Assembly (NCBI RefSeq): GCF_039543525.1
Contig: NZ_BAABJX010000016.1
Span: 1-64,000, forward strand
DNA from: Algivirga pacifica
GTDB lineage: Bacteria; Bacteroidota; Bacteroidia; Cytophagales; Flammeovirgaceae
DNA: 64,000 nucleotides
Direction of reading: 5' to 3'
Under the pieces are notes generated by a model that was not told the DNA's origin, made no database searches, and saw nothing but the letters and a program-made list of their open reading frames with translations. A program made the position numbers and the translations under genes. Positions 7,809 through 15,613 of the stretch are shown in pieces. Positions within the stretch are counted from its first letter, which is position 1. Each line of letters starts with the position of its first letter.

Positions 7809-8441
7809 ATGAGAACAAGTATGGAATACCTGATACAGCAGTACAGCAATTTTAATCTGGAAATCTTGATTCAAACACCTGAAATTAAGGTGTATCAATT
7901 TTCAGGAGAGAATCCAGAAAGTCATTTCACAGACAGCCAGAAGTGGATATTGGAGCGAAACAGGCTTATAGTAACAGGAGACCACTGTGGTCACGTTTAC
8001 CACTTTGAAGGGGTGAAAAATGTAACACTCAAGGATATAGCAGGACTGGAAGTTAAAGACTTGTTCAGTGCCTGGGAATCTCAACCTGTTCATTTTTTAA
8101 GTCTATTGCAAGATGATATCCTTATGTACAGAGGTATAGAGCATTTGGAATCAAATGGAGTGGTAAGCTTCTCAGATGAAGAAGAAGTTGATTTATCTCT
8201 AGTGGAAATGTGGTTTAAATGTATTGATGCTTTGATGGAGAAGTACCCATTAGAGTTTCACGAATTTGAACTGAAAGCAATTGCCCACATATCTGATGAT
8301 TGGAGAGTCTATCAAATATTATCTGATAAAAGGTATAAGGTTGTATTCGGATGGAATCATGATGAATGGGACTTTCCAACGCAACAGCATTATGCGGCAA
8401 TAAAAGCAGCTGTAAATAGTCATGCAGCATTATTAATTTAA
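7809..8441 (+). CDS. Hypothetical accessory phage protein
   Basis: This encodes 210 residues with no recognised motif. It is clearly richer in A/T than the neighbouring phage genes, which suggests a separately acquired moron-type gene. It lies between a terminator and a new leader with a TTTAA pair, so it may form its own transcript. Confidence 0.55.
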   Translation: MRTSMEYLIQQYSNFNLEILIQTPEIKVYQFSGENPESHFTDSQKWILERNRLIVTGDHCGHVYHFEGVKNVTLKDIAGLEVKDLFSAWESQPVHFLSLLQDDILMYRGIEHLESNGVVSFSDEEEVDLSLVEMWFKCIDALMEKYPLEFHEFELKAIAHISDDWRVYQILSDKRYKVVFGWNHDEWDFPTQQHYAAIKAAVNSHAALLI

Positions 8442-8464
8442 TCACCCTTTAATTACTGTTTAAA

Positions 8465-9523
8465 ATGATCGACCTAAGTAACGTTAAGTTAGAAAAGATC
8501 ACCATGCACCAGGTAGGTAGTAAAATCAACGAAGAGAAGTTGATCCTATCAGAGCAAGAGATCTTTGTAGGGACAGAAGATGAGAAATACCTTCTGTCGT
8601 ATCTTTTAAAGCCTTTCAAGGATGGAAAGAAGTACCATTTCTCCGATGGAGACGGTGGTAAGAATTTCACGTACAACGAGATGTACCAGCTATGCGAAAG
8701 CATTTTTGAGAACACGGAAGAACGTTTTCAGGTACAGTCCCAGGAAGTGGCAAAACACCTGTACAGAAGCCAGACGCACCCCAGAATCAAGGGAGGAGAC
8801 CTTTATGTAGCTTACCTGAAAGACTGTATTGTTGACGGGGGCGTAGTGGATGCAATCGGGTTATTCAAGACCGAAAAGAAGGAAGTCGTACTACAGACAA
8901 AGCATGTGTCTGACTCCTTTAGTGTGACGAATGCCACAGGAGCACCAATCAAGCGACTGGATAAGGGCTGTCTGATTATCAAGGCAGAGAAGGAAAAGGG
9001 CTATAAGATCGTAGTAAAGGAAGAAACTAGAAAGGCCATAGAGGCTTTGTACTTCAAGGAAGCTTTCCTGAAACTAAGACCCCGTGAAGATAGCTACTAC
9101 TACACGGAGCTTCACCTAAAATTTAGCCAACGCTTTATTGAGGACATCTTCAATGAGGATCACGGGGTAGACCGATGCGACCAGATCGATCTGCAGAAAC
9201 GCATCATAAAGTATTTTGGGGAAAGGGAATATTTCAATGCCATAGAGTTTGAGCATGAGGTACTGGAGGAGCCGGCAGTGATCAGCGCATGGATGGACGG
9301 CATGGAGAGTTTTGAGGAAACCTACGAGGTGATGCTGAAACCGGAATTCACGATCAATCCCACAGCGGTAAAACGCTCTATCAAGGATTTCAAGTCAGAA
9401 ATAAAGCTTGATGGCAACAAGATCAAGATTACCGTCAACGGCAACCAGCATAACCTGGAGCATGGTTATGATCATGAAAAAGGACTCAAATACTATATCT
9501 GCTATTATGAAGAAGAAGCCTAA
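8465..9523 (+). CDS. NdpA/YejK-like nucleoid-associated protein
   Basis: This encodes 352 residues. The whole-length pattern fits the 37-kDa nucleoid-associated protein family: N-terminal LEKITMHQVGSK, central HPRIKGGDLYVAYLKDC and IGLFKTEKKEV, and a charged C-terminal half. NdpA proteins bind bacterial DNA and are sometimes carried by mobile elements. A TTTAA-N6-TTTAA pair (8448–8463) ends one base before the ATG. In a phage it could shape phage DNA, counter xenogeneic silencing or tune host transcription; that is inference. Confidence 0.75.
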   Translation: MIDLSNVKLEKITMHQVGSKINEEKLILSEQEIFVGTEDEKYLLSYLLKPFKDGKKYHFSDGDGGKNFTYNEMYQLCESIFENTEERFQVQSQEVAKHLYRSQTHPRIKGGDLYVAYLKDCIVDGGVVDAIGLFKTEKKEVVLQTKHVSDSFSVTNATGAPIKRLDKGCLIIKAEKEKGYKIVVKEETRKAIEALYFKEAFLKLRPREDSYYYTELHLKFSQRFIEDIFNEDHGVDRCDQIDLQKRIIKYFGEREYFNAIEFEHEVLEEPAVISAWMDGMESFEETYEVMLKPEFTINPTAVKRSIKDFKSEIKLDGNKIKITVNGNQHNLEHGYDHEKGLKYYICYYEEEA

Positions 9524-10247
9524 TAACCCCGTAATCGGTAAGATCAAGAAGCTGCTCGCCCTCTCCAAGAGCACGGAGCAGCATGAGGCAGCACTGGCAC
9601 TCCAACGCTGCAGGGAGCTAATGGATAAGCATGGCATACAGATGGATGACCTGCAGGTGCTGGATATAGAGGAGCAGATTACCGAGAAGGGCATGAAGTC
9701 CAGAAAGCCCAACCAGTATTCGGTACATCTTGCCAATATGATCGCCCAGCTTTTCCAGTGCGGAGTATACTGGCAAACGAAGATTCAGTACGGGCTATAT
9801 GATGACAAGCCTATTTACCATGTCTATCCCGTCTTTTACGGCAAAGACCCGTACTACTCGATTTGCTGCTATACCTTTGATGTGCTGTATAAGAAGTTGA
9901 CCAAAGCCCGAAATGATTATAAGAGCAATAGTAAGGCAAAAAGAGCACGTAAAACAGCCATGAAAGACAGCTTTGCACTGGGTTGGGTAACGGGAGTTTA
10001 CCAAAACATCCATCACCTTATTCCTAAGCGGGTGGTACACTCTGCAGAGGAAACCGGATTGGTAGAAGTTGATCCTCTTGAGGTCTATATCAGACAAAAA
10101 GAGTTTGACCACTTCAACCCTCGAAAAATCAAGAGGAACCACAGAGCCGAGGGTGACGGATACCGGGAAGGGGTTAAGGAGCAGGTGCAGAAGCCGGTAG
10201 GTGCCAACTCTTCAGAAAGCCTTAAAATAAGATCGTACAATTCATAA
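9507..10247 (+). CDS. DUF2786-domain phage protein
   Basis: This encodes 246 residues from the ATG at 9507, which overlaps the end of the NdpA gene by 17 bp. The N-terminal VIGKIKKLLALSKSTEQHEA plus the ALQRCRELMDKHGI segment is the DUF2786 signature. The middle holds an Arg/Lys-rich helix (KSNSKAKRARKTAMKDSF) that could bind nucleic acid. Coupling to NdpA suggests a joint function, unknown at present. Confidence 0.72.
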   Translation: MKKKPNNPVIGKIKKLLALSKSTEQHEAALALQRCRELMDKHGIQMDDLQVLDIEEQITEKGMKSRKPNQYSVHLANMIAQLFQCGVYWQTKIQYGLYDDKPIYHVYPVFYGKDPYYSICCYTFDVLYKKLTKARNDYKSNSKAKRARKTAMKDSFALGWVTGVYQNIHHLIPKRVVHSAEETGLVEVDPLEVYIRQKEFDHFNPRKIKRNHRAEGDGYREGVKEQVQKPVGANSSESLKIRSYNS

Positions 10248-10258
10248 ACCTGAAACAA

Positions 10259-10948
10259 ATGCCAAACAATATCACAAATAGATTAGAGATAAAAGGAACA
10301 GACGATCAACTGTCTGAAGTACTGGAAGCGATCAATGGTGAACAAGGTATCATTGATTTCAATAAGATTATCAGAATGCCTGAGTCACTATTTATAGATG
10401 AGGAGTCTTACTCAATGAATATTCAAGATGTACTTTTTGGAAATGATCAATTGAGTTTAAAACTCATTTTAGTAACACAAAGGGTGCTTACTGATATGGA
10501 TGAGCAAAGTAGAAAGAAGTATGTGGAGATTGCCCTAACTAGACAATCCAACCAAGAAAAGTATGGGCATGCATCTTGGTATGAGTGGTCAAAAGAACAT
10601 TGGGGAACAAAGTGGAATGCTTACAACCAGTATCTTGTAGATGGGCAGGACAATGCTATCTATTTCGAAACCGCCTGGATTAGCCCCTACAAGGTGATAG
10701 CCCAACTTTCAAAAATGTATCCAGAAGTTGAGTTCGAGGTCAAGTATGTGGATGAATGCCCTGGTGAGTACTCAGGAATCTATGCTTACAAGAATGGAGA
10801 GGAGGTCAAACAAATTGATCTGAGGGGTAAAGAAGAAGAAAGTTACGAGCTCTTTTTTGAAATACACCCTAATTGCAGGAAGGATTATAGAAAGCTGAAA
10901 GACGGCACGTATGAGTGGATTGTTGAGGAAGATGATGTAGAAGATTAA
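10259..10948 (+). CDS. Api92/YubB-like protein with ferredoxin-like fold
   Basis: This encodes 229 residues beginning MPNNITNRLEIKGTDDQL, the typical start of Api92-like (DUF1281/YubB) proteins common on phages and plasmids. The Trp-rich middle (HASWYEWSKEHWGTKWNAYN) also fits that family. The biochemical role of the family is not known. It ends the rightward accessory operon at a bidirectional terminator. Confidence 0.72.
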   Translation: MPNNITNRLEIKGTDDQLSEVLEAINGEQGIIDFNKIIRMPESLFIDEESYSMNIQDVLFGNDQLSLKLILVTQRVLTDMDEQSRKKYVEIALTRQSNQEKYGHASWYEWSKEHWGTKWNAYNQYLVDGQDNAIYFETAWISPYKVIAQLSKMYPEVEFEVKYVDECPGEYSGIYAYKNGEEVKQIDLRGKEEESYELFFEIHPNCRKDYRKLKDGTYEWIVEEDDVED

Positions 10949-10951
10949 TAA

Positions 10952-10983
10952 AAAGCCCCTTACCTAACTTGGTAAGGGGCTTT
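10952..10983. terminator. Bidirectional terminator between convergent operons
   Basis: AAAGCCCCTTACC and GGTAAGGGGCTTT form a perfect 13-bp stem around a 6-nt loop, with A-rich and T-rich flanks on the two strands. It closes both the rightward early operon and the leftward block. Confidence 0.85.
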
Positions 10984-10985
10984 CT

Positions 10986-11423
10986 TTATTTCAAGAGATC
11001 ATTGAGATCTATTCCTCTTACGCTTTCTACGGCGATAAAGTCCTCAATTTTATCAACAGCCTTGATCACCCTATTGAATACTTGCTTGTAGGTGATATTG
11101 GAATTGACAGCGATGGATACTACCCTCCTTTTGCTGTTCAATAAGTCATCCTCAAGATAAAAGGTAACGCTCATCTTATACTGGGCGTTTGCTGGCGTCC
11201 TTTTCACTTTCCTGACCGTATTAATAGGTACGTGCATACTGCAATACGAATAGGAAGCTTCCATTGCCAAAACATTTCCACGGTATTCCAATCCACCACA
11301 TTCTTTATCGGTCCAGAACTCATAGGACTTGTCAAGGCTCTTTGAGTATTGCACAAAGTCATCATACAGATCACTCACGGCGGCAAATAAGGAGGATATA
11401 AATATTAGCTTATCGTTATTCAT
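10986..11423 (-). CDS. Hypothetical phage protein
   Basis: This encodes 145 residues, with a helical N-terminus and a beta-rich remainder (NAQYKMSVTFYLEDDLL). No motif is recognised. It lies downstream of the leftward late block but behind that block's terminator at 11452–11477, so it probably has its own promoter. Confidence 0.55.
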   Translation of the reverse strand: MNNDKLIFISSLFAAVSDLYDDFVQYSKSLDKSYEFWTDKECGGLEYRGNVLAMEASYSYCSMHVPINTVRKVKRTPANAQYKMSVTFYLEDDLLNSKRRVVSIAVNSNITYKQVFNRVIKAVDKIEDFIAVESVRGIDLNDLLK

Positions 11424-11451
11424 GTTTTGTATTCTTTTATAAGGTGTCTAT

Positions 11452-11477
11452 AAAAAAGCCCTCCATATAGGGGGCTT
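11452..11477 (-). terminator. Terminator of leftward block
   Basis: Read on the minus strand, a GGGCTT-type stem is followed by a run of T (AAAAAAG on the plus strand). It follows the stop of the gene at 11476–12168, overlapping its end. Confidence 0.6.
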
Positions 11478-12168
11478 ATGATTGTTCCTGAATCTTCTTG
11501 ACCATATACTGCTGTCGATAACGGCGGTATTGCTCTTCCTGGTTACTCTTCTTCTTTCGACTCTCCTCCGAAACATGGTAGGCAGACTTACCAGACTTAA
11601 ACTGCCGGTAGATGTCTATCATCTCACCTTCCAGCGGCTTAAAGCCACTTTTATGCTCATTATTGGTATTCACCTGGGAAGTAACCGAGTGGGGTGTGCG
11701 TTCTTCTACATCGTACCGCTCCAGCCATTCCGATACCGTATCCAGTCCTATGCGGTTGTAGAGCTTGCCATACTTGCCCTGCTTTACATTGCGAAAGCAG
11801 TACAGCACCTCTTCTATACTCATATAATAATACTTGGACTGTATCATATAGATGATATCAAGATAATGTTCAGGGGTGTCGGGCTTGTTCTTGATATTGT
11901 ATGCATTCAGTACGGACTCCAGTGCCTTGTGCAAAAGTGCCTTGGAGATTGCCGGGTCTTCCTTTCGGATCTTGGCAATGGACACGCCTTGCTTAGCTTC
12001 TATTAGCTTGAGTTCGTACTGCATTTCGATGACCTGGGTGAGGTTGCCATCGAGGAGCGCCACATGCAGGGGGGAAGTCTGCAAGTGTAAAGACAAGGAA
12101 GCCTGCGGCTTTTTAGGGGCGGCAGGCTTCTTGTTCTGCGGAGATTTGATCATATATGCCATATACAA
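11476..12168 (-). CDS. DUF6633-like phage protein
   Basis: This encodes 230 residues (an ATG 15 bp downstream, MIKSPQ, is also possible). A basic Pro/Lys-rich N-terminus precedes a helical domain. The segment LSIEEVLYCF-like ... QGKYGKLYNRIGLDTVSEWLERYDVEER (about 118–155) is a recurring signature in Bacteroidota phage and plasmid proteins that I recall as DUF6633. The function is unknown; an association with replication or loading is only guessed. Confidence 0.5.
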   Translation of the reverse strand: MYMAYMIKSPQNKKPAAPKKPQASLSLHLQTSPLHVALLDGNLTQVIEMQYELKLIEAKQGVSIAKIRKEDPAISKALLHKALESVLNAYNIKNKPDTPEHYLDIIYMIQSKYYYMSIEEVLYCFRNVKQGKYGKLYNRIGLDTVSEWLERYDVEERTPHSVTSQVNTNNEHKSGFKPLEGEMIDIYRQFKSGKSAYHVSEESRKKKSNQEEQYRRYRQQYMVKKIQEQS

Positions 12169-12180
12169 GTATAAGTAGTT

Positions 12181-12414
12181 TTAAGCATGTTTCAAAAAGC
12201 GACGTCTTTGGGCATTACTGAGCTGCTCCTTGCTGATCAGCTTCAGTGACAGGATACGCTTGATCGAACGCTCCTTGATATAAAACTCCTGCTCCAGTTC
12301 CTCAAATACATCATCAATACGCTTGCGCTCGATATTGTACTTGTGGTAAAACTGTTCCTGTATGGCATGGTATCTCAGTTGGTAATTGATTGTTCTACTT
12401 GATAGTGCATTCAT
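12181..12414 (-). CDS. Small basic HTH-like protein, possible late regulator
   Basis: This encodes 77 residues, nearly all helical and rich in Arg/Lys. EFYIKERSIKRILSLKLI (about 44–61) could be a recognition-helix hairpin. Mu-like phages need a Mor/C-type activator for late genes, and no other candidate stands out. It abuts the next gene in the leftward block. The assignment is speculative. Confidence 0.5.
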   Translation of the reverse strand: MNALSSRTINYQLRYHAIQEQFYHKYNIERKRIDDVFEELEQEFYIKERSIKRILSLKLISKEQLSNAQRRRFLKHA

Positions 12415-12459
12415 ATGAAAAAGGGGTTTTAGTACCTAAAATTAGCCATATTTCCTCAT

Positions 12460-13026
12460 TTATCCCACATCATCCACGATAAAACCTGTCTCTTCTTTGG
12501 GGGCGTAAGGTTCTAGGGGCTTACGGGTAACGACTACATCATCCATAGTCTCCTCCACATAATCACTTAATAGATGAGTGCTGCTGTCAGTTACTTCACA
12601 TTGGTATGTCGTGGCATAGGCATAGAATCCTGCAGCTACCGGTACGTCTCCACTTCTAAGGCGTTTCAATGATGTGAAACAAACACCTTTTAGCCCCTGT
12701 AAATATTTGTGTACCTGGCTATGATAGGCAAGTACCTTTTCCGCTTCCTGCAGGGTGCTGCTCCCATAGGCGGCGCTGGCACTACTCTGCAGGACGATGA
12801 CGGTTTCTATGATAGCCGTTCCTTTCTGCACATTGCCGGGGGTGGTGCTCCAGTCTACCGTAGAGCTGTAAAAGACGGCGGGCAACGGGAAGATCTCATG
12901 CAGTTCCGGCTGCAGGTACTGTCCCTTGTCCAGGTCTACATGTTTTACTGCAGGAAACCCTGCGGCGTTAAACTTTGCGGAAACACTGTTTAAACGCTCT
13001 TTAATCGCTGTGAAAATGGGTAACAT
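12460..13026 (-). CDS. Probable tail completion / minor tail protein
   Basis: This encodes 188 residues. The layout (short N-terminal helix, then ILVLQSS-like beta strands and GSSTLQEAEKVLAYHSQVHKYLQGL) resembles small neck or tail-terminator proteins. It overlaps the virion morphogenesis gene by one base, in the order expected for head–tail joining genes. No specific family is certain. Confidence 0.5.
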   Translation of the reverse strand: MLPIFTAIKERLNSVSAKFNAAGFPAVKHVDLDKGQYLQPELHEIFPLPAVFYSSTVDWSTTPGNVQKGTAIIETVIVLQSSASAAYGSSTLQEAEKVLAYHSQVHKYLQGLKGVCFTSLKRLRSGDVPVAAGFYAYATTYQCEVTDSSTHLLSDYVEETMDDVVVTRKPLEPYAPKEETGFIVDDVG

Positions 13027-13571
13027 TATTTGCTTGCTTTAATGATTCTGTGAATAATCATGCGCTCGATACGTCGGTCCAATACTTTACTGCCTCCCAT
13101 ATATTGACGTTTGGGAATGTTGACATGCAAGGTTCTGGAGTGCGCTTTTACCTGCTGGGGTAAGAAGCCCCTTACTTCCCCATTGGAAAGGGTTCGGGTA
13201 TGTGCCTTTCTCCTGAAGGACTTTACCCGCTGCTTTACGGGTCCACGATACCCCTCATTATGCACCTCGGCATAAGGGATATTGACCGATCCTACCACCA
13301 CCCGCTTACTGCTCTTGCTGATCACCCGTATCGACCGCTTCAATGCACCGGACTGTACCAGGATTGCCTTGCCCCGGTTATTCTGTTTTGTCCAGGTGTT
13401 TTGCTTGCGGGGTTTCCATGGCTCTGTGCCGGTATCCACCCAGTTTTGGTGTCGGAAACGCTCCTTGTAGAAGTTGGTGGCCGTCTGCCCTACAATCGTA
13501 GGAACCTGACGAGCCACCTTATCCATATTGTTTAGGGAGTTCAAGACTCCCTGTATTCCTTTGATATCCAT
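13026..13571 (-). CDS. Phage virion morphogenesis protein (Mu G-like)
   Basis: This encodes 181 residues. The conserved family cues are all present: W...PRKQNTW, AILVQSGALKRSI, VVVGSVNIPYAEVHNEGYRG and the C-terminal IPKRQYMGGS. Family members act in tail completion or head–tail joining. It overlaps both neighbours by one base, so it is in a tightly coupled operon. Confidence 0.85.
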   Translation of the reverse strand: MDIKGIQGVLNSLNNMDKVARQVPTIVGQTATNFYKERFRHQNWVDTGTEPWKPRKQNTWTKQNNRGKAILVQSGALKRSIRVISKSSKRVVVGSVNIPYAEVHNEGYRGPVKQRVKSFRRKAHTRTLSNGEVRGFLPQQVKAHSRTLHVNIPKRQYMGGSKVLDRRIERMIIHRIIKASK

Positions 13572-15430
13572 TATCCGTAAGCTCTTGTGTAATCGTTAAG
13601 GGTACGTGCTATCATGTCCTGCCATTCGCTCATAAAGTCCTCGGCAGTTCTGCCTTGGCTGGCATCCTGATAAAGGTTGATATCACCCGTCTGCTTCATA
13701 TCGGCATTGATAATGATGTTCCTTGCCGCCTTGGCTCCCTGACCAATCGAGGTACTGGAGGAGGTAGTACTGCCATCTCCTGCAGGCAGTGTGCCGGTAG
13801 ATAGGTACTGTGCCGTCTTGGTGGTCACTGCCGCTGCAGGCTTCTTGATCTCCTCCTGTACGCCCATGGCAGCCTTTCGGCGCTGCACATAGCCCTCGGA
13901 GAAGATGTCCGACAGTTGTGACTTGATGCTATTGTAGGACTGTTTTGCCTCTGAAAAATCCCCCCTCAAGGCATGGTTGATCCCCTTGAAGGCAGTTTGC
14001 GCCACCTTGGAAAGCGCTTCAAAGCGTATCGTCACCTCGTCAAACAACTCCTTGATCGTATTGCTAATGGAGTCTTTCTCATCCAACCCGAACAGGTCGT
14101 GCAGGAATGAGCGTGCGCCCGTTACCTCATACACCCAGTGGAAAAACTCTGTGACCTTCTTGCCAAGCCAGCCAAAGAGCCTGCGCAAGCCAATCACGGC
14201 AGAGCTTACCAGGGTAATTGCATTCAGGATGCCGTCCCAGGTGTATTTAAGACCTGCAAGTACGACCTTAATCGCTATAAAAGCGGGCATAAGGTTGGTT
14301 TTGAGAATATCCCACACCCAAAAAAGGTTCTCCTTGATGTAGGTGATCGCCTTTCCCACCGTATCATAAAACACGATCTTGGCTTTCATTCCCAGTACCT
14401 CAAAGTAGGAGGTTAGCCCGTTGACATCATCGGAAAACGCCTGCACCTTCAGGGAGAGCTGCTTTTCAAGTCCCAACCGTTCCTTCTGCTTCTTGATATA
14501 AGGGTCCTGCAGGTCCACCATATTACTCATGCTCAGTTCTGCCTTGGAGAGTCCCAGAAGCCACGTTTTCCCGGCGTCTTCGCCTGCTGCTCCAAATATG
14601 TTCGCTATGGCGGTTTGCTGTACCTGCTTGTCCACCTTGCCCAGTTGCTCGGAAACCATACGCACCGCATCCATGGTGGATAGTGTACCGGTCTTCAGTC
14701 CGGTTTGCAGCTTGGCAACATTCAGGCCCAGTCCCGTGACCGCCTCAGCCGTAGCCTTGGGCATTTCCTGCAGTCGGATATTCGCCTCTTTCAGGGAGTC
14801 AATCGCCTTGTCCTGGTATACCCCTTCCTTGAATGCCTTGGTGAGCAGCCCCATGGTTTGGTCTGCATTCAGTCCAACGGCTTTCATTTGCACGGAATAC
14901 TCTTTCACCTGGTCAATGTCGAGTGCGCCATTGGTAGCGATCATGGCATTTTCAATCAGGTTAAATGCTTCCTTATGGGATACCCCCAGTTCCCTGACCA
15001 TGGCATTGCCGGCATCGATAATCTCCCGGCGGCCTACCTCATACCTGTTCTCCAGGGCTTGCACGTTGGCGGTCGCCTCCTTGAGTGCATCCCCGGTAAG
15101 GCCCATGGTGGCCCGTACATCCATTTGTACCTTCTTGACCTCCTTGCTCAGGTCAGAGAGGTGTGATCCCAGCTTAAACACAGCCAGCCCCAAGGCGACG
15201 GCGGCAGCCGCTGCAAGGGCATACGGATTGGAGAGCAGTTCAATGGCGGAGGCAAAGCCCGGTATTTGGTCTTTCATCGCACCAAATGCCTTCTGGTGGC
15301 TCTCCTTCAGGTCGGCAAGCTTGCCCTTTACCTTGCCTACGGTGTCACCCACGGCAGAGCGTGCCTTCTTCAGGCCGCTACTCAATCGGTCTTTCAGTTC
15401 AAGGATGACCTGTACCCTGTTCTTTGACAT
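13571..15430 (-). CDS. Tail tape measure protein (TP901-type core)
   Basis: This encodes 619 residues. The N-terminal coiled coil (KKARSAVGDTVGKVKGKL), Ala-rich hydrophobic segment near 68–88, and the block ANVQALENRYEVGRREIIDAG ... MKAVGLNADQTMGLLTKAF are typical of TP901 tape measures. Further hydrophobic helices lie near 355–420. It sets tail length and should sit inside the tube. Here it is on the opposite strand from the tube, sheath and tail chaperone genes, unlike Mu. Confidence 0.88.
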   Translation of the reverse strand: MSKNRVQVILELKDRLSSGLKKARSAVGDTVGKVKGKLADLKESHQKAFGAMKDQIPGFASAIELLSNPYALAAAAAVALGLAVFKLGSHLSDLSKEVKKVQMDVRATMGLTGDALKEATANVQALENRYEVGRREIIDAGNAMVRELGVSHKEAFNLIENAMIATNGALDIDQVKEYSVQMKAVGLNADQTMGLLTKAFKEGVYQDKAIDSLKEANIRLQEMPKATAEAVTGLGLNVAKLQTGLKTGTLSTMDAVRMVSEQLGKVDKQVQQTAIANIFGAAGEDAGKTWLLGLSKAELSMSNMVDLQDPYIKKQKERLGLEKQLSLKVQAFSDDVNGLTSYFEVLGMKAKIVFYDTVGKAITYIKENLFWVWDILKTNLMPAFIAIKVVLAGLKYTWDGILNAITLVSSAVIGLRRLFGWLGKKVTEFFHWVYEVTGARSFLHDLFGLDEKDSISNTIKELFDEVTIRFEALSKVAQTAFKGINHALRGDFSEAKQSYNSIKSQLSDIFSEGYVQRRKAAMGVQEEIKKPAAAVTTKTAQYLSTGTLPAGDGSTTSSSTSIGQGAKAARNIIINADMKQTGDINLYQDASQGRTAEDFMSEWQDMIARTLNDYTRAYG

Positions 15431-15456
15431 AATGCATCTTTTTACAGTGAATTTCG

Positions 15457-15613
15457 TATCTTTATATGGTTGCTACAGTCCGGCAATAATGGCGCAACAC
15501 TTAGCGGTACGTGACGCCAGGAATACCGGTGCGGCTATCCCCTGAGGATAGATTAACCCGAGGACGGGCAACTGGACCCGCTTAGGGTCTCCTTCTGGAG
15601 ACCTTATTTTTTT
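15457..15613 (+). ncRNA. Candidate structured RNA with overlapping terminator
   Basis: A 173-bp gap breaks an otherwise tightly packed minus-strand operon. Read on the plus strand it has five hairpins: TGGCG/CGCCA (15490–15519), CTATCC/GGATAG (15535–15551), CCCG/CGGG (15557–15568), GGACCC/GGGTCT (15574–15590) and GGTCTCC/GGAGACC (15586–15603). The last is followed by TTATTTTTTT, a full rho-independent terminator. The fourth and fifth stems share bases, so they exclude each other like antiterminator and terminator. TATCTTTA at 15457 is a weak −7-like box. No plus-strand gene follows. Confidence 0.45.

Noticed and set aside
14529..15545. Long plus-strand ORF opposite the tape measure gene
   Set aside because: It is a shadow of the tape measure gene; composition and Ser/Ala-rich low-complexity protein fit an antisense reading.
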